The notes: generated by a model not told the origin, from the letters alone. DNA of 63,288 nucleotides from Sporosarcina sp. ACRSM (GCF_022346545.1 NZ_JAKRNU010000016.1:1-63288), one strand, 5' to 3'; shown: positions 18,805 to 32,442, counted from the stretch's first letter. Translations and numbers: made by a program.

Positions 18805-20523
18805 ATGTGGGGGCATAGTGAGATAAAAGGGCAGCTGGCGATCATCGAAGGCAAAAAGTCGCCGGATCTCATTATTACAAACGGGGAATACTTGCATGCT
18901 ATTTATAAAAAGTGGATGAAGGGAAACATTTGGGTTTCAGGGGATCGGATTGTCTATGTCGGACAGGCCATGCCCGCTGTTACAGAAGGCGCGGAAATTT
19001 TCGATGCGTCCGGGAGAAAGATTGTGCCGGGGTATATCGAACCGCATGCGCATCCTTTTCAATTGTACAATCCTCGAACATTTGCAAGTTATGCAGCGGA
19101 GCGCGGAACGACTACGATGATTGCGGACAACCTTGCTTTTTTCCTGACCCTTGATGACACAACGTCTTTTTCGATTATGGACGAATTGAGCACGTTGCCG
19201 TTTTCATTTTATTGGTGGGTACGATTTGATTCACAGACGGCTACGGAAAATGAAGCGACTTTATTTAATGTTGATTCGATCCGACAATGGGCTGGACGGC
19301 CAGATGTTCTGTTAGGCGGTGAATTGACAGGGTGGCCTCGGCTGATGAACGGTGATCCGAATATGTTTTCTTTTCTTCAGACTGTAAAAGCGGAAGGCAA
19401 GAAAATGGAAGGCCATTTCCCAGGGGCCTCGGAGCGGACACTTGCCCGCATGCGTCTTCTTGGGGTGGACGGCGATCATGAAGCGATGACCATCGAAGAA
19501 GTGGAGACAAGGCTTTTACATGGTTATGGAGTGACGTTGCGCCATTCGTCCATCCGACCGGATCTTCCTGATTTGTTAAAAGCCGCGGTGGAGAAAGAGT
19601 TGGACGTATTTGATCATCTCATGATGACAACAGATGGTTCGTCGCCGTCATTTTACATCGACGGTGTGATGGACAAATGTATCCGCATTGCGCTTGATGC
19701 GGGGGTAAAACCGATTGATGCTTATCAAATGGCCACTTATAACATTGCGCGTTACTACAATATGACGGATCTGCACGGCATGATTGCGACAGGGCGCTAT
19801 GCATCACTCAATATTTTGGAAGATGTCGATCATCCCGTACCAACGGATGTGTTGTCTAAAGGTGAATGGGTGAAACGTGCAGGAAGGCCGACGGAACCGT
19901 TCCCTTCCATCAATTGGTCTGATTTTGGCGTGTTTGCTCCGGATTTTGAGTTGAAGGAATCCGATTTACGATTCGATGAACCAATCGGGATTGAAATGGT
20001 GAACGATGTTATCACGAAGCCGTTTCAGATTACACGGGATACGACAACCGCTCAATTGGAGAACGGGCATGATGAGAGCTTTCTGATGCTCATTGACCGC
20101 CAGGGAAAATGGCATGTCAATACGGTAATCAAAGGATTTGCAACGGATGTCCAAGGTTTTGCTTCCACGTATTCGAATACGGGGGATATTCTGCTGCTCG
20201 GGAAGGACAAGCAAGAGATGATCCGGGCTTTCGAAGAAGTCAAACGGATCGGAGGCGGGATGGCGCTCGTAGAGAATGGGGAAATCATCCAAACATTGCC
20301 GCTTGTCATCGGAGGCGGCTTTTCGAACGAACCGATGGACTTATTGATGGCACAAGAATTGGAACTGAAAAAAGCATTGGTGGACCGAGGCTTCAAATAT
20401 GGGGATGCCATCTTTTCGTTACAGTTTTTGCAAACGACGCATTTGCCATATGTACGCATTACGCCGTTAGGCATTTATGATGTGATGAAAAACGAAGTAC
20501 TGATTCCCGTAAAGGAAAGATAG
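18805..20523 (+). CDS. yerA: Adenine deaminase-like amidohydrolase, YerA-type
   Basis: A 572-aa metal-dependent amidohydrolase of the adenine deaminase C-terminal-domain family, corresponding to B. subtilis YerA, the first gene of yerABC-pcrBA. The metal-site HxH is in EPHAHPFQLY. A canonical adenine deaminase has EGHIHIESS here, so the substrate may differ. The C-terminal part (LENGHDESF, GGGMALVENGE, IGGGFSNEPM) matches the Ade C domain. GAGGGGAT precedes the ATG. It starts a likely transcript with yerB, 9 bases downstream. Confidence 0.85.
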   Translation: MWGHSEIKGQLAIIEGKKSPDLIITNGEYLHAIYKKWMKGNIWVSGDRIVYVGQAMPAVTEGAEIFDASGRKIVPGYIEPHAHPFQLYNPRTFASYAAERGTTTMIADNLAFFLTLDDTTSFSIMDELSTLPFSFYWWVRFDSQTATENEATLFNVDSIRQWAGRPDVLLGGELTGWPRLMNGDPNMFSFLQTVKAEGKKMEGHFPGASERTLARMRLLGVDGDHEAMTIEEVETRLLHGYGVTLRHSSIRPDLPDLLKAAVEKELDVFDHLMMTTDGSSPSFYIDGVMDKCIRIALDAGVKPIDAYQMATYNIARYYNMTDLHGMIATGRYASLNILEDVDHPVPTDVLSKGEWVKRAGRPTEPFPSINWSDFGVFAPDFELKESDLRFDEPIGIEMVNDVITKPFQITRDTTTAQLENGHDESFLMLIDRQGKWHVNTVIKGFATDVQGFASTYSNTGDILLLGKDKQEMIRAFEEVKRIGGGMALVENGEIIQTLPLVIGGGFSNEPMDLLMAQELELKKALVDRGFKYGDAIFSLQFLQTTHLPYVRITPLGIYDVMKNEVLIPVKER

Positions 20524-20532
20524 GAGGAAGAA

Positions 20533-21585
20533 ATGAGAAGAAAATGGAAAGGGTGGTTCGTAGGATTGACCGCCGCTATATTACTATTGACAGCATGTAA
20601 CAATGATGAAGAGGTGAAGGAACCCGTAACGGGGCCGCTGGAAGAGGAAGAAATCGTTCAAGAAGAAGAACCGGTAACAAGCTATGCAGCCCCTTTTACA
20701 GGCATTCTATCGGAAGAAGAAACGACTCGTCGTCCGGTTTTGGTTACGATTAACAACCATCCATTGGCGAGACCGCAATCCGGAATCAGTGATGCGGACA
20801 TCGTCTATGAGTTGGCGGCTGAAGGGAATGTGACGAGACTTTTAGCGCTCTTCCAAAGTGAGTTGCCGGAAGAAATCGGGCCTGTGCGCAGTGCCAGGGA
20901 TTATTTTGTCCATATTTCTAAAGGGCTCGATGCTTTTTACGTGGCACATGGCTATAGCCCGGATGCACAACAATTGTTGCAAAGCAATTTTGTGGATAAT
21001 GTGAACGGCATGCAGTATGATGGCACGCTTTTCTGGCGCTCGAAAGACCGACGTGCCCCGCATAACTCCTATATTTCAGGGGAAAACATTTTAGCGGGAG
21101 CGGAGAAGACGGATTCCACAATGGAAATGGATCAGCCGTCACCATTTTCTTTCCATGAATCGATTGAAGATGCTAAAATAGGAGATCAAGCCTCTACGAT
21201 TACGGTTAGTTACAGTGCGGATCCGAAATTTACAAGCAATTATTCATATGATGTGCTGAATGGGACATACGAACGGACTGTGAATGATGTCTTGACGATT
21301 GATAAAGTGAATGATGCCCCAGTGGAGTTATCCAATATCCTTGTATTTGAAACTGCGCATCGCACAATCGATAATGAAGGAAGACAGGCAGTCGATTTGG
21401 AGACGGGTGGCAAAGGGATGCTATTCCAGGCAGGGCTCGTCAAAGCCATTGAATGGGAAAATAAGGACGATATTCTGATGCCGATGGAAAACGGATCCCC
21501 AGTGAAACTGGTACCGGGTAAAACATGGATCCATATCGTCTCAACGAAGCCGGGTATGGACCAATCTGTGACATTCATGCCATAA
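20533..21585 (+). CDS. yerB: DUF3048 lipoprotein, YerB-type
   Basis: A 350-aa exported protein. The signal peptide ends in a lipobox (LLTAC, Cys22), followed by an acidic Glu-rich linker (residues 25-50) and two DUF3048 domains starting at RPVLVTINNHPLARPQSG. The motifs PVRSARDYF and APHNSY are family signatures. Anchored outside the cytoplasmic membrane; function unknown. Confidence 0.9.
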   Translation: MRRKWKGWFVGLTAAILLLTACNNDEEVKEPVTGPLEEEEIVQEEEPVTSYAAPFTGILSEEETTRRPVLVTINNHPLARPQSGISDADIVYELAAEGNVTRLLALFQSELPEEIGPVRSARDYFVHISKGLDAFYVAHGYSPDAQQLLQSNFVDNVNGMQYDGTLFWRSKDRRAPHNSYISGENILAGAEKTDSTMEMDQPSPFSFHESIEDAKIGDQASTITVSYSADPKFTSNYSYDVLNGTYERTVNDVLTIDKVNDAPVELSNILVFETAHRTIDNEGRQAVDLETGGKGMLFQAGLVKAIEWENKDDILMPMENGSPVKLVPGKTWIHIVSTKPGMDQSVTFMP

Positions 21586-21600
21586 GAAAACATTCAGAGA

Positions 21601-21930
21601 GTGGGAAAGGATATGCAAATCGATAAAATCCGTGGTCATCAGACGGAACAGCTTTTTAAGGCGATACTCGAATTGAAAGACCTCGATGAATGCTATAAAT
21701 TTTTTGATGATCTTTGTACCATCAGTGAATTGCAGTCGCTGACACAACGTCTGGAAGTGGCGCAAATGCTGAAACAGCGGAAGACATACGATACGATCCA
21801 ACATGAGACGGGCGCCAGCACCGCTACCATTTCAAGAGTCCGCCGTTGTGTCGATTACGGTTCGGGCGGATACAATATCGTATTAGACCGATTGTATCCG
21901 GAAGAGAAGGAAAAAGAAGAAACTCAATAA
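21601..21930 (+). CDS. yerC: YerC/TrpR-like DNA-binding protein
   Basis: A 109-aa protein of the TrpR/YerC family with a helix-turn-helix at TGASTATISRVRRC. The family is found in Firmicutes next to pcrB-pcrA; its regulon is not well defined. Two starts are possible: GTG 21601 and ATG 21613. Homologues usually begin at MQIDK, that is at 21613, but the ribosome site is poorly spaced for it. A strong terminator follows. Confidence 0.88.
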   Translation: MGKDMQIDKIRGHQTEQLFKAILELKDLDECYKFFDDLCTISELQSLTQRLEVAQMLKQRKTYDTIQHETGASTATISRVRRCVDYGSGGYNIVLDRLYPEEKEKEETQ

Positions 21931-21938
21931 ACGAAGCA

Positions 21939-21970
21939 CCGGACGAGAAAAGAACTCGTCCGGTTTTTTT
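21939..21970 (+). terminator. Terminator after yerC
   Basis: CCGGACGAG pairs perfectly with CTCGTCCGG around an A-rich loop, followed by seven T. A possible -10 TATACT directly follows (around 21973), which may serve pcrB. Confidence 0.92.
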
Positions 21971-22013
21971 GGTATACTGAAGGAACGTACAATATGAGAT
22001 TAGGTGGTTGAAC

Positions 22014-22712
22014 ATGGACTATACGACATGGCGTCATGCCTTTAAATTAGATCCTGCAAAAACAGTGACGGACGAAACGTTGGAGCTTCTGGCAGAATCG
22101 GGAACGGATGGAGTGATCGTCGGGGGATCAGACGGTGTTACACTCGATAATGTACTTGATTTGCTCGTCCGGGTGCGGCGTTATTCTGTTCCGGTTGCTT
22201 TGGAAGTATCGACTGTTGAATCTGTGACACCGGGCTTCGATTATTATTTTATCCCTTCGGTGTTGAACTCGACACAAGTAGAGTTTATCAATGGGTTGCA
22301 TCATGCGGCGTTGCGTGAATATGGCCATATGATGAACTGGGATGAAGTGGTTGCAGAAGGCTATTGCATTCTGAATCCGGATTGCAAAGCGGCAAAAATG
22401 ACCGGCGTGGAGACGGTACCGGACGAAGAGGATGTCATCGCGTATGCACGTATGGCCGAGCATCTATTTAAATTACCGGTATTTTATATGGAATATAGCG
22501 GTATATATGGCGATCCTGAAATGGTGGAAGCGGCATCGCGCGTACTGGAAAATACGCGTCTCTTTTATGGCGGAGGCATTACGAATGCGGAAGAGGCGAA
22601 AACGATGGCGGCCCTAGCGGATACAGTTATTGTCGGCAATATTATTTACAAAGATTTGAAAGCTGCACTTTCCACTGTTGAAGCGGTCAAATCGGTTTCC
22701 CGTCAACAGTAA
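22014..22712 (+). CDS. pcrB: Heptaprenylglyceryl phosphate synthase
   Basis: A 232-aa TIM-barrel prenyltransferase that joins heptaprenyl diphosphate to glycerol-1-phosphate, an unusual ether lipid pathway of Bacillales. Typical parts are the N-terminal [18 protein letters not shown] and the phosphate-binding [11 protein letters not shown] and VIVGNIIY. I chose ATG 22014 rather than TTG 22008 because TAGGTGG ends six bases upstream. It precedes pcrA as in B. subtilis. Confidence 0.93.
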   Translation: MDYTTWRHAFKLDPAKTVTDETLELLAESGTDGVIVGGSDGVTLDNVLDLLVRVRRYSVPVALEVSTVESVTPGFDYYFIPSVLNSTQVEFINGLHHAALREYGHMMNWDEVVAEGYCILNPDCKAAKMTGVETVPDEEDVIAYARMAEHLFKLPVFYMEYSGIYGDPEMVEAASRVLENTRLFYGGGITNAEEAKTMAALADTVIVGNIIYKDLKAALSTVEAVKSVSRQQ

Positions 22713-22757
22713 TTCAGTGTATAATAGAAGAACAAACGTTCCGAAAGGCGGTAGAAT

Positions 22758-24995
22758 ATGAATACAATTGCAGAAGGCTTGTTGGCAGGCATGAATCCTG
22801 AGCAAGCGCGTGCGGTGAAGAAGACGGAAGGACCGCTGTTGATCATGGCAGGGGCAGGTTCCGGCAAGACACGCGTTCTCACCCATCGGATCGCTTATTT
22901 GGTCGTGGAAAAAAACGTGTATCCATCCAAAATTTTAGCGATCACGTTTACGAATAAGGCGGCCCGTGAAATGCGCGAACGGATTGATGGATTGCTTGGT
23001 CCAGGTACGGGGGAGCGGATGTGGGTGTCCACATTCCACTCGATGTGTGTCCGTATTTTGCGCCGTGATATCGATCGGATCGGCATTTCAAAAACTTTTT
23101 CGATTCTTGATACAGCCGATCAATTGACGGTCATTAAAAACGTCTTGAAAGACTTGAACTTGGATCCGAAACAATATGATCCACGTTCCATGCTCAATGC
23201 GATCAGTTCTGGGAAAAATGAATGCATTGATGCGGAAGCGTTCCGCGGACAAATCAATGCATTCAATCCCTATGAAAAGACGATTGCGGACGTTTACGAT
23301 GGCTATGCCAAACGATTACGCAAAAACCATTCACTCGATTTCGACGATCTGATCATGATGACGTTGACCTTATTCGAACGCGTCCCAGAAGTCCTCGAAT
23401 TTTATCAAAACAAATTCCAATATATCCATGTTGATGAATATCAAGATACGAATAATGCCCAATACCGACTCGTAAAAATGTTGGCGGACAAGTTCAAGAA
23501 CATCTGTGTCGTCGGTGACTCCGACCAATCGATCTATCGTTGGCGCGGCGCAGACATCGGCAATATCCTCTCTTTTGAAAAGGATTATAAAGATGCTGAG
23601 ATGATTATGCTTGAACAGAACTATCGATCCACGAAGCGCATCTTACAGGCGGCCAATGACGTCATTATGAATAACAAAAGCCGCTATGACAAAAAACTGC
23701 GGACAGATAATGAAGAAGGCGAACCCATTCGCGTGTACAAAGCAAGTGATGAAAAAGATGAATCACAATTTGTCGTCGGTAAAATCATTGAGTTGAAAGA
23801 GCAGGAAAACTTGAAACTCGATCAATTCGCTATTTTGTATCGGACAAATGCCCAATCACGAGTGATTGAGGAATACCTTGTGAAATCGAATTTGGATTAT
23901 ACAATTGTCGGCGGAACAAAGTTCTATGACCGAAAAGAAATCAAAGACTTACTAGCCTATTTACGATTGATCGCCAATAATGACGATGATCTTGCACTCG
24001 CGCGGATTATCAATGAACCGAAGCGGAGCATCGGGGCGACTTCTTTCGATAAAATGGCTACATTTGCCATCGAGCATGATCGTTCGATTTTTGATGCGTT
24101 GCAGGAAGTTGACTTTATGGGGTTGACCGCGAGAGCGGCAAATGAAGTGGCGAAATTCCGTGAACTCATTGCCGGCTTTACACAGATGCAGGAATATTTA
24201 TCGGTCACGGAGCTTGTTGAACAAGTACTTGAAAAATCGGGCTACCGCGAGATGTTGCAACGGGAAAAAACGATCGAAGCGGAAAGCCGCCTTGAAAATA
24301 TCGAAGAATTCCTTTCTGTCACAGAAGCGTTCGAAAAGCGTGCAGAAGAGGAGAGCGGCGATAAGTCACTTGTTGCGTTCTTGACGGATCTGGCTTTAAT
24401 TGCAGATATCGATTCGCTTGATAAAGAAGAAAACCAATCAGCGGAAAAAATCGTCCTGATGACGATGCATGCAGCAAAAGGACTTGAATTCCCTGTCGTC
24501 TTCATCATCGGCATGGAGGAAAATGTCTTCCCGCATTCCCGCTCCATGGCAGACGATGAAGAAATGGAAGAGGAACGACGCCTAGCTTATGTGGGGATCA
24601 CCCGTGCAGAACAGAAATTATACTTAACATCGGCATCGTACCGAACGCTTTATGGACGTGCGAGTTATAATAGCCCATCGCGTTTTATCGGAGAGATTTC
24701 GGGTGACATTACAGAAGCGCTGTCCGCCCATTCCGGGTTTTCAATCGGGGGAACATCTTCGACGCGAAATCAAGCCCCTGTCCGTCCTGCTGTCAAAAAG
24801 CCGGTCTATAAGTCCAGTGGTGGGGACAAGATGGGATGGAGAGTAGGAGACAAAGCGGTACACAACAAGTGGGGCACTGGCATGGTCGTCAGTGTGAAAG
24901 GTGCAGGCGAGGATGTGGAACTGGACATAGCATTTCCAGATCCGGTAGGCATCAAGCGATTGCTAGCCAAATTTGCACCGATTGAAAAAGGATGA
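22758..24995 (+). CDS. pcrA: ATP-dependent DNA helicase PcrA
   Basis: A 745-aa UvrD/Rep-family 3'-5' helicase. Motifs in order: Walker [12 protein letters not shown] near residue 30, VDEYQDTN (Walker B), [13 protein letters not shown] (III), QNYRS (IV), [11 protein letters not shown] (V) and YVGITRA (VI). The C-terminal tail ends in a Tudor-like domain ([13 protein letters not shown]). Likely cotranscribed with pcrB and ligA. Confidence 0.97.
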   Translation: MNTIAEGLLAGMNPEQARAVKKTEGPLLIMAGAGSGKTRVLTHRIAYLVVEKNVYPSKILAITFTNKAAREMRERIDGLLGPGTGERMWVSTFHSMCVRILRRDIDRIGISKTFSILDTADQLTVIKNVLKDLNLDPKQYDPRSMLNAISSGKNECIDAEAFRGQINAFNPYEKTIADVYDGYAKRLRKNHSLDFDDLIMMTLTLFERVPEVLEFYQNKFQYIHVDEYQDTNNAQYRLVKMLADKFKNICVVGDSDQSIYRWRGADIGNILSFEKDYKDAEMIMLEQNYRSTKRILQAANDVIMNNKSRYDKKLRTDNEEGEPIRVYKASDEKDESQFVVGKIIELKEQENLKLDQFAILYRTNAQSRVIEEYLVKSNLDYTIVGGTKFYDRKEIKDLLAYLRLIANNDDDLALARIINEPKRSIGATSFDKMATFAIEHDRSIFDALQEVDFMGLTARAANEVAKFRELIAGFTQMQEYLSVTELVEQVLEKSGYREMLQREKTIEAESRLENIEEFLSVTEAFEKRAEEESGDKSLVAFLTDLALIADIDSLDKEENQSAEKIVLMTMHAAKGLEFPVVFIIGMEENVFPHSRSMADDEEMEEERRLAYVGITRAEQKLYLTSASYRTLYGRASYNSPSRFIGEISGDITEALSAHSGFSIGGTSSTRNQAPVRPAVKKPVYKSSGGDKMGWRVGDKAVHNKWGTGMVVSVKGAGEDVELDIAFPDPVGIKRLLAKFAPIEKG

Positions 24996-24998
24996 TAG

Positions 24999-27020
<2,022 letters not shown>

Positions 27021-27025
27021 TGAGA

Positions 27026-28153
27026 ATGAAAAGAGTATGGCTCGCCACCGGGCTAGTAGGGATTTTGTTGCTCGGGGGATGTCTTCCTTCCATCGGAAAG
27101 GATGAGGATGAAGTCGTTCAAGAAAACGAGGAAAATGTGGAAGAGACGGTGATGATTCCGGACGTTAAACTGAAGGATGAATTTTATCAGACGTTGATCC
27201 CTTTTAAGAAAAGTGCAAGCCGTGGCCTCATTGTCAGCAATTTGTACACGAAGTATGATATGCAGGAGGCAGAAGAAGGGCTGTTAAGGTTATCCGTCCA
27301 AAACTTCAGCCCTAGCACGCATTACTTTCAAGAAGGGCAGTACATCGATCGGGATACGGCCCGCTCTTGGCTCTCTAGAAGCTCATCTGATGAGGCGGGG
27401 TTGAATCCGCCTGCAGAAGAAGGATTGACGGAGGAACAAGTTGCGGAACAGTCGCCAAATATTCTTGCCCATATCGTTGAACAGAATTACTTGATCATGA
27501 CCGATGATAAGAAACTCAGGTTAGATGGGATTTCAATCGGGCTTGCGCTGAATTCGATCAGCTATTCGAGAAATGGTAGAGAAACGAGGATTGATGATAA
27601 TGTCTTGGAACAGGAAGGTATGAAAATAGCGGAGGAAGTCGTCCGTCGCTTACGGACAATGGACGGGCTTGCGGATGTTCCGATTGTCGTCGGTTTGTTT
27701 AAGCAAGAAAGCCGGAATTCCATCCACCCGGGAACGTATTTTGCGACGGCTGTTGCAGAAAGAGGCAAAGCGGCACCTGCAGGTTGGAAAAAAGTGAACG
27801 AGAAATACGTCGTATTCCCGGCGTCATCCGAAACGGAAAACTACAGGGACATGAATACAGCATTCGAACAATTGAAACAGGAAGTTGATGCTTATTTTCC
27901 TAGTTTTGTGAACATTATCGGAACAGGATTTTATAAGGATGGCCAATTACAATCGCTCAGAATCCAAGTGCCAATCCAGTTTTTTGGCACAAGTGAAATT
28001 ATCAGTTTTACACAATATTTGACAGCGCTGATTGTCAAATATTTTCCGAATGTCTACACGGAAGTAAGTATTTCCACTTCTAATGGACCGGAAGCGTTGA
28101 TCATTAACGAACCTGGAGAAAAGGAACCATTCGTCCATATTTACGGTTATTGA
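27026..28153 (+). CDS. camS: CamS family lipoprotein (YerH-type)
   Basis: A 375-aa lipoprotein with a 19-residue signal peptide ending in a lipobox (LLLGGC), followed by an acidic linker and the CamS sex-pheromone-precursor domain. In enterococci and staphylococci the cleaved signal peptide yields a pheromone; here the role is unknown. I chose ATG 27026 because AGAGGAG lies eight bases upstream; two upstream in-frame starts are too close to it. Confidence 0.9.
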   Translation: MKRVWLATGLVGILLLGGCLPSIGKDEDEVVQENEENVEETVMIPDVKLKDEFYQTLIPFKKSASRGLIVSNLYTKYDMQEAEEGLLRLSVQNFSPSTHYFQEGQYIDRDTARSWLSRSSSDEAGLNPPAEEGLTEEQVAEQSPNILAHIVEQNYLIMTDDKKLRLDGISIGLALNSISYSRNGRETRIDDNVLEQEGMKIAEEVVRRLRTMDGLADVPIVVGLFKQESRNSIHPGTYFATAVAERGKAAPAGWKKVNEKYVVFPASSETENYRDMNTAFEQLKQEVDAYFPSFVNIIGTGFYKDGQLQSLRIQVPIQFFGTSEIISFTQYLTALIVKYFPNVYTEVSISTSNGPEALIINEPGEKEPFVHIYGY

Positions 28154-28249
28154 TGAGCGGTAGCAACGAATACGACGCACTTGAACTTTTCAACAGAAAT
28201 AGAAGGTGTTATTATTAAACGTACCGATTGATGATGAGGAGGAGAAAGT

Positions 28250-28537
28250 ATGACAACGATGACGATAGATGAAGTGAACTATTTGGCGGGCCGTATCCGA
28301 CTTGGCCTGTCAGAAGACGAAGCGGCAACGTATGCCGAAGAACTTGGTGAATTGATCAGCTTCATCGGGAAGTTGCAGGAAGTCGACACGGAGCAAGTTG
28401 CACCGATGACACACCCACTGCAAATGATCAATGTATTGCGTAAGGATGAGCCGGTCGATGTACTGGACCGTGAAGAGATGTTGAAAAGCGTAAAAGAACA
28501 CGAAGCTGGACAGATCAAAGTGCCGACCATCATTTGA
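28250..28537 (+). CDS. gatC: Asp-tRNA(Asn)/Glu-tRNA(Gln) amidotransferase subunit C
   Basis: A 95-aa helper subunit of GatCAB, which stabilises GatA and wraps GatA to GatB. It shows the typical LAGRIRLGLSEDEA start and LRKDEP near the end. GAGGAGG precedes the ATG. It starts the gatCAB operon. Confidence 0.96.
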   Translation: MTTMTIDEVNYLAGRIRLGLSEDEAATYAEELGELISFIGKLQEVDTEQVAPMTHPLQMINVLRKDEPVDVLDREEMLKSVKEHEAGQIKVPTII

Positions 28538-28564
28538 TGAGCGAATTTGGGGAGGAAAAGATAA

Positions 28565-30028
28565 ATGACGTTATTGAACAAGACGGCAGTAGAACTTCAG
28601 TCGCTTTTACATAATCGGGAACTGACTGTCAAAGAATTGACGGAAGAGTCACTTGCCCGTATAGCGAAATTGGATGAAAGTGTACAAGCATTTCTTTCAA
28701 CGAACGAATCCGAAGCACTTGCCCAAGCGCAAGCCTTGGATCAACAGCCATTAGAAGGCCGCGGTCCACTTTTCGGTTTACCGATCGGATTGAAAGATAA
28801 TATCGTAACGAAAGGGATTACGACAACAGCCGCAAGTAAGATGTTGGCAAACTTCGTGCCGGTTTACGATGCAACGGTTGTTGAAAAACTGAGAGAGGCA
28901 GGTATGGTCATTGTCGGAAAACTGAACATGGACGAGTTCGCCATGGGTTCCACGACGGAGACATCTGCATTCAAAAAGACCTATAACCCTTGGAACTTGG
29001 ATCATGTGCCCGGAGGTTCTTCAGGCGGTTCTGCAGCAGCGGTCGCAGCGGGAGAAGTTCCATTCGCGCTCGGTTCTGATACAGGCGGTTCCGTTCGTCA
29101 ACCAGCAGCATTTTGTGGCGTTGTCGGCATGAAACCGACTTACGGACGTGTGTCCCGTTTTGGTTTGATCGCGTATGCATCATCGCTTGACCAAGTCGGT
29201 ACAATCACACAAAATGTCGAAGATAACGCAATGCTTCTACAAGCGATTGCAGGACTGGATCCGAAAGATTCGATGACTTCTCCACAGGAAGTGCCGGATT
29301 ACAAAGCGGCGCTAACAGGTGATGTGAAAGGCTTGAAGATCGGTGTACCGAAGGAATACCTTGGTGAAGGTGTTTCCGAAGAAGTGAAAAAGGCTGTACA
29401 AGAAGCCCTGCAAAAGTTTGAGTCTCTCGGTGCTGAATGGGAAGAAATCTCCCTTCCGCATTTACATTACGCGGCTGAAGCTTATTATGTCATTGCGACA
29501 TCCGAAGCGACATCCAACTTGGCTCGTTTTGACGGAATCCGTTACGGTTATAGTGCGGAAGGCGTTCATGATCTGGAGGAACTTTACGCTCGTTCACGTG
29601 CGGAAGGATTCGGAAGAGAAGTGAAGAAACGCATCCTGTTCGGAACGTATGCATTAGGTGCAGAACATCATAAGGACGTATTTGTGAAAGCGCAAAAAGT
29701 TCGTGCGCTCATTGCACAGGACTTTGCACAAGCTTTTGAAAAATACGATGTCATCATCGGGCCATCTTCTGCAACAACTGCGTATAAAATCGGTGAAACG
29801 AACAAAGATCCATTGGCGCTTTACGCGAATGATGTCTTGACGGTACCGGTCAACCTTGCCGGCGTTCCGGCCATTTCAGTACCATGCGGATTTGCGGATG
29901 GCTTGCCGGTCGGCTTACAAATCATCGGGAAACATTTCGATGAAGCAACGCTTTACAGAGTGGCGCATGCATTTGAACAAGCGACCGATTTCCATACACA
30001 AACTCCAGCGATCAGGGAGGGGAAATAA
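28565..30028 (+). CDS. gatA: Asp-tRNA(Asn)/Glu-tRNA(Gln) amidotransferase subunit A
   Basis: A 487-aa amidase-signature enzyme that releases ammonia from glutamine for the transamidation of Glu-tRNA(Gln). The Ser-cisSer-Lys triad is intact: Lys in [10 protein letters not shown], and the serines in [15 protein letters not shown] and [12 protein letters not shown]. This complete site contrasts with PurQ in the same window. The gene ends four bases before gatB. Confidence 0.97.
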   Translation: MTLLNKTAVELQSLLHNRELTVKELTEESLARIAKLDESVQAFLSTNESEALAQAQALDQQPLEGRGPLFGLPIGLKDNIVTKGITTTAASKMLANFVPVYDATVVEKLREAGMVIVGKLNMDEFAMGSTTETSAFKKTYNPWNLDHVPGGSSGGSAAAVAAGEVPFALGSDTGGSVRQPAAFCGVVGMKPTYGRVSRFGLIAYASSLDQVGTITQNVEDNAMLLQAIAGLDPKDSMTSPQEVPDYKAALTGDVKGLKIGVPKEYLGEGVSEEVKKAVQEALQKFESLGAEWEEISLPHLHYAAEAYYVIATSEATSNLARFDGIRYGYSAEGVHDLEELYARSRAEGFGREVKKRILFGTYALGAEHHKDVFVKAQKVRALIAQDFAQAFEKYDVIIGPSSATTAYKIGETNKDPLALYANDVLTVPVNLAGVPAISVPCGFADGLPVGLQIIGKHFDEATLYRVAHAFEQATDFHTQTPAIREGK

Positions 30029-30031
30029 CCA

Positions 30032-31462
30032 ATGAACTTCGAAACGATTTGCGGGCTTGAAGTCCACGTAGAATTGAAAACAGATACAAAAATCATGTCA
30101 CCGGCACCGGCCCATTTCGGAGCAGAGCCGAATATGAACATCCACGTTACCGACCTGGCATACCCAGGGGTTCTACCTACGATGAACGAACGTGCAATTG
30201 AGTATGGCATGAAAGCTGCATTGGCGCTGAACTGTGAAATTGCACCAATCATGAATTTCGACCGGAAGCATTATTTCTATCCGGATAACCCGAAAGCCTA
30301 CCAAATTTCCCAAGACGAGCGTCCAATCGGTTCAAACGGTTGGGTTGAAATCGAAGTTGAAGGGAAAAAGAAGAAAATCCGTATTGAACGTGTCCACCTT
30401 GAGGAAGATGCAGGGAAACTGACGCATACGGATGAAGGGCATTCGCTTGTCGACTTGAACAGACAAGGAACACCACTTATCGAAATCGTTACGGAAGCGG
30501 ATGTTCGTTCTCCGGAAGAGGCTTATGCTTTCCTTGAAAAATTGAAAGCAATTATCCAATACACGGGCGTTTCTGATGTACGGATGGAAGAAGGATCTCT
30601 TCGTTGTGATGCGAACATTTCCCTTCGTCCTTTCGGGCAGGAAGAATTCGGTACGAAAACAGAATTGAAAAACTTGAACTCTTTCAACTTTGTGCGTAGA
30701 GGTATGGCGTATGAAGTGGAGCGTCAGGAAAAAATCCTGTTAGCCGGCGGGAAAATTGAACAAGAAACACGCCGTTATGACGAAGCGACAGGAAAAACAG
30801 TACTCATGCGTGTTAAAGGGCAAGCGAATGATTACTTATTCATTCCAGAGCCGGACTTAACAGATTTCCATATCGACGAAGCGTGGGTTGAACGGGTCCG
30901 TGCAGAGATTCCTGAACTGCCGGATGCGCGGAAAGAGCGCTACGTCAAAGAGCTGGATCTTCCTGAATACGATGCAATGGTCTTGACGTTGACGAAAGAA
31001 ATGTCCGATTTCTTCGATGCGACAGTGGCAGCCGGAGCCGACGCGAAGCTTGCTTCCAACTGGCTTATGGGTGAAGTTTCCGCTTACTTGAACGCAGAGA
31101 CAAAGGAACTTCATGACACGGCATTGACACCGGAAGGACTTGCCAGCATGATCAAACTCATTTCCGATGGCACGATTTCTTCTAAAATCGCGAAAAAAGT
31201 GTTTAAAGAATTGATTGAAACAGGCGGTGACGCGGCGGCAATCGTCAAAGCGAAAGGACTCGTCCAAATTTCAGACGAAGGCACGCTTCGCACAATGGTC
31301 AATGAAACACTTGATGCAAACGCACAATCAATCGAAGACTATAAAAACGGGAAAGACCGCGCAATCGGCTTCCTTGTTGGTCAAATCATGAAAGCGACGA
31401 AAGGGCAAGCAAACCCGCCACTCGTCAACAAAATCCTTCTTGAGGAAATTGCAAAACGGTAA
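30032..31462 (+). CDS. gatB: Asp-tRNA(Asn)/Glu-tRNA(Gln) amidotransferase subunit B
   Basis: A 476-aa subunit that activates the tRNA-bound Glu by phosphorylation. The N-terminal [11 protein letters not shown], the [12 protein letters not shown] motif and the C-terminal YqeY-like helical domain ([17 protein letters not shown]) are present. It ends the gatCAB operon before a terminator. Confidence 0.97.
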   Translation: MNFETICGLEVHVELKTDTKIMSPAPAHFGAEPNMNIHVTDLAYPGVLPTMNERAIEYGMKAALALNCEIAPIMNFDRKHYFYPDNPKAYQISQDERPIGSNGWVEIEVEGKKKKIRIERVHLEEDAGKLTHTDEGHSLVDLNRQGTPLIEIVTEADVRSPEEAYAFLEKLKAIIQYTGVSDVRMEEGSLRCDANISLRPFGQEEFGTKTELKNLNSFNFVRRGMAYEVERQEKILLAGGKIEQETRRYDEATGKTVLMRVKGQANDYLFIPEPDLTDFHIDEAWVERVRAEIPELPDARKERYVKELDLPEYDAMVLTLTKEMSDFFDATVAAGADAKLASNWLMGEVSAYLNAETKELHDTALTPEGLASMIKLISDGTISSKIAKKVFKELIETGGDAAAIVKAKGLVQISDEGTLRTMVNETLDANAQSIEDYKNGKDRAIGFLVGQIMKATKGQANPPLVNKILLEEIAKR

Positions 31463-31469
31463 TAAAAGG

Positions 31470-31500
31470 AAGACGCCCTGTATGGGGCGTCTTGTTTTGT
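31470..31500 (+). terminator. Terminator of gatCAB
   Basis: AAGACGCCC (31470-31478) pairs with GGGCGTCTT, followed by GTTTTGT. Confidence 0.85.
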
Positions 31501-31520
31501 CTGATTAAAAAGTCCTGATT

Positions 31521-31630
31521 CGCCAATAACTTGCCGGCGAACGCCAAAAAGGAGCCTAACAGCCCCAATAAACAGTCAGTAAGTAAGTGCCAATACTAAA
31601 GCTCGCAACGCCAATATTTCCATAGACCAT
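31521..31630. repeat. Short array of 21-bp units anchored on CGCCAAT
   Basis: CGCCAA or a one-base variant starts at 31521, 31542, 31563, 31588 and 31609; all steps are 21 except one of 25. The array lies between the gatB terminator and the thioredoxin-fold gene. The unit sequence differs from the other two arrays, but period and location are alike. Confidence 0.65.
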
Positions 31631-31706
31631 TCATATGTCCTGAAATCCCGGAATTTGATTCAAACAAAAGGACACCGTACAATTGGAGTAAAGGAGTGTG
31701 GACGGA

Positions 31707-32276
31707 ATGAAAACAGAAAAACAGTATTTCGATGAAGCGATTTCACTTACACAGTATATGGATAAGATGGAGACCCATAAAGAAAACAGTTTCCATATTT
31801 ACGAACAATTTGAAGTGCCACAGGACGATGAATTCATCGAACTTCTAAAAGAGAAGAAACCGAATATCCTAATCATCACGGAGGATTGGTGCGGAGACGC
31901 GATGATGAATAACCCGGTCTTGCGTCGGATTACGGAGGCGGCAAACCTCGATGTACGTGCAGTTTACCGTGATGCAGACACGGAACTGATTGACAGGCAT
32001 TTGACGAATGGAGGCAGATCGATCCCCGTCTACCTATTGCTCGGCGAAGACGGAGAAGTGGAAGCGAAATGGGGGCCGCGTGCAGCTTCCATCCAAGAGT
32101 ATGTAATGGAAATGCGCAAAGATTTGCCGCCAGCAGATGCGCCTGAATTTAAAGAGAAACAACAAGAATTCATCAAGCGCTTGACTGCTGAATATACGAC
32201 AAAACCGGAGTTGTGGCTGACAGTGTACGATGATATTCGCAAAACGTTTCTTCCGGCACTGCAAAAACAATCGTAA
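31707..32276 (+). CDS. Thioredoxin-fold family protein
   Basis: A 189-aa cytosolic protein with a thioredoxin-like fold (Thioredoxin_9 type). The active-site region reads EDWCGDA with a single Cys, not CxxC, so a classical disulfide exchange is unlikely. The IPVYLLLGEDG strand with the cis-Pro is present. I chose ATG 31707 because AGGAG lies ten bases upstream; GTG 31698 is too close. Function unknown. Confidence 0.82.
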   Translation: MKTEKQYFDEAISLTQYMDKMETHKENSFHIYEQFEVPQDDEFIELLKEKKPNILIITEDWCGDAMMNNPVLRRITEAANLDVRAVYRDADTELIDRHLTNGGRSIPVYLLLGEDGEVEAKWGPRAASIQEYVMEMRKDLPPADAPEFKEKQQEFIKRLTAEYTTKPELWLTVYDDIRKTFLPALQKQS

Positions 32277-32442
32277 TCACTTCGATGCATGCTGAAACTA
32301 GTCAGGCAGGATGAGCGTCTATATGTGTTGAAGGAATGAATGCAGGCGCTTCCAAGGAGTAAAATGATTAATTCCGAGCACCTTAAGTGAAACAGATCTA
32401 ACAAAATAAAATATCATCTGTACGAATAGAGAGGGAAACCGC

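Noticed and set aside
32277..32442. RNA leader upstream of dgkB
   Set aside because: No stable hairpin with a T tract and no known riboswitch core was visible.
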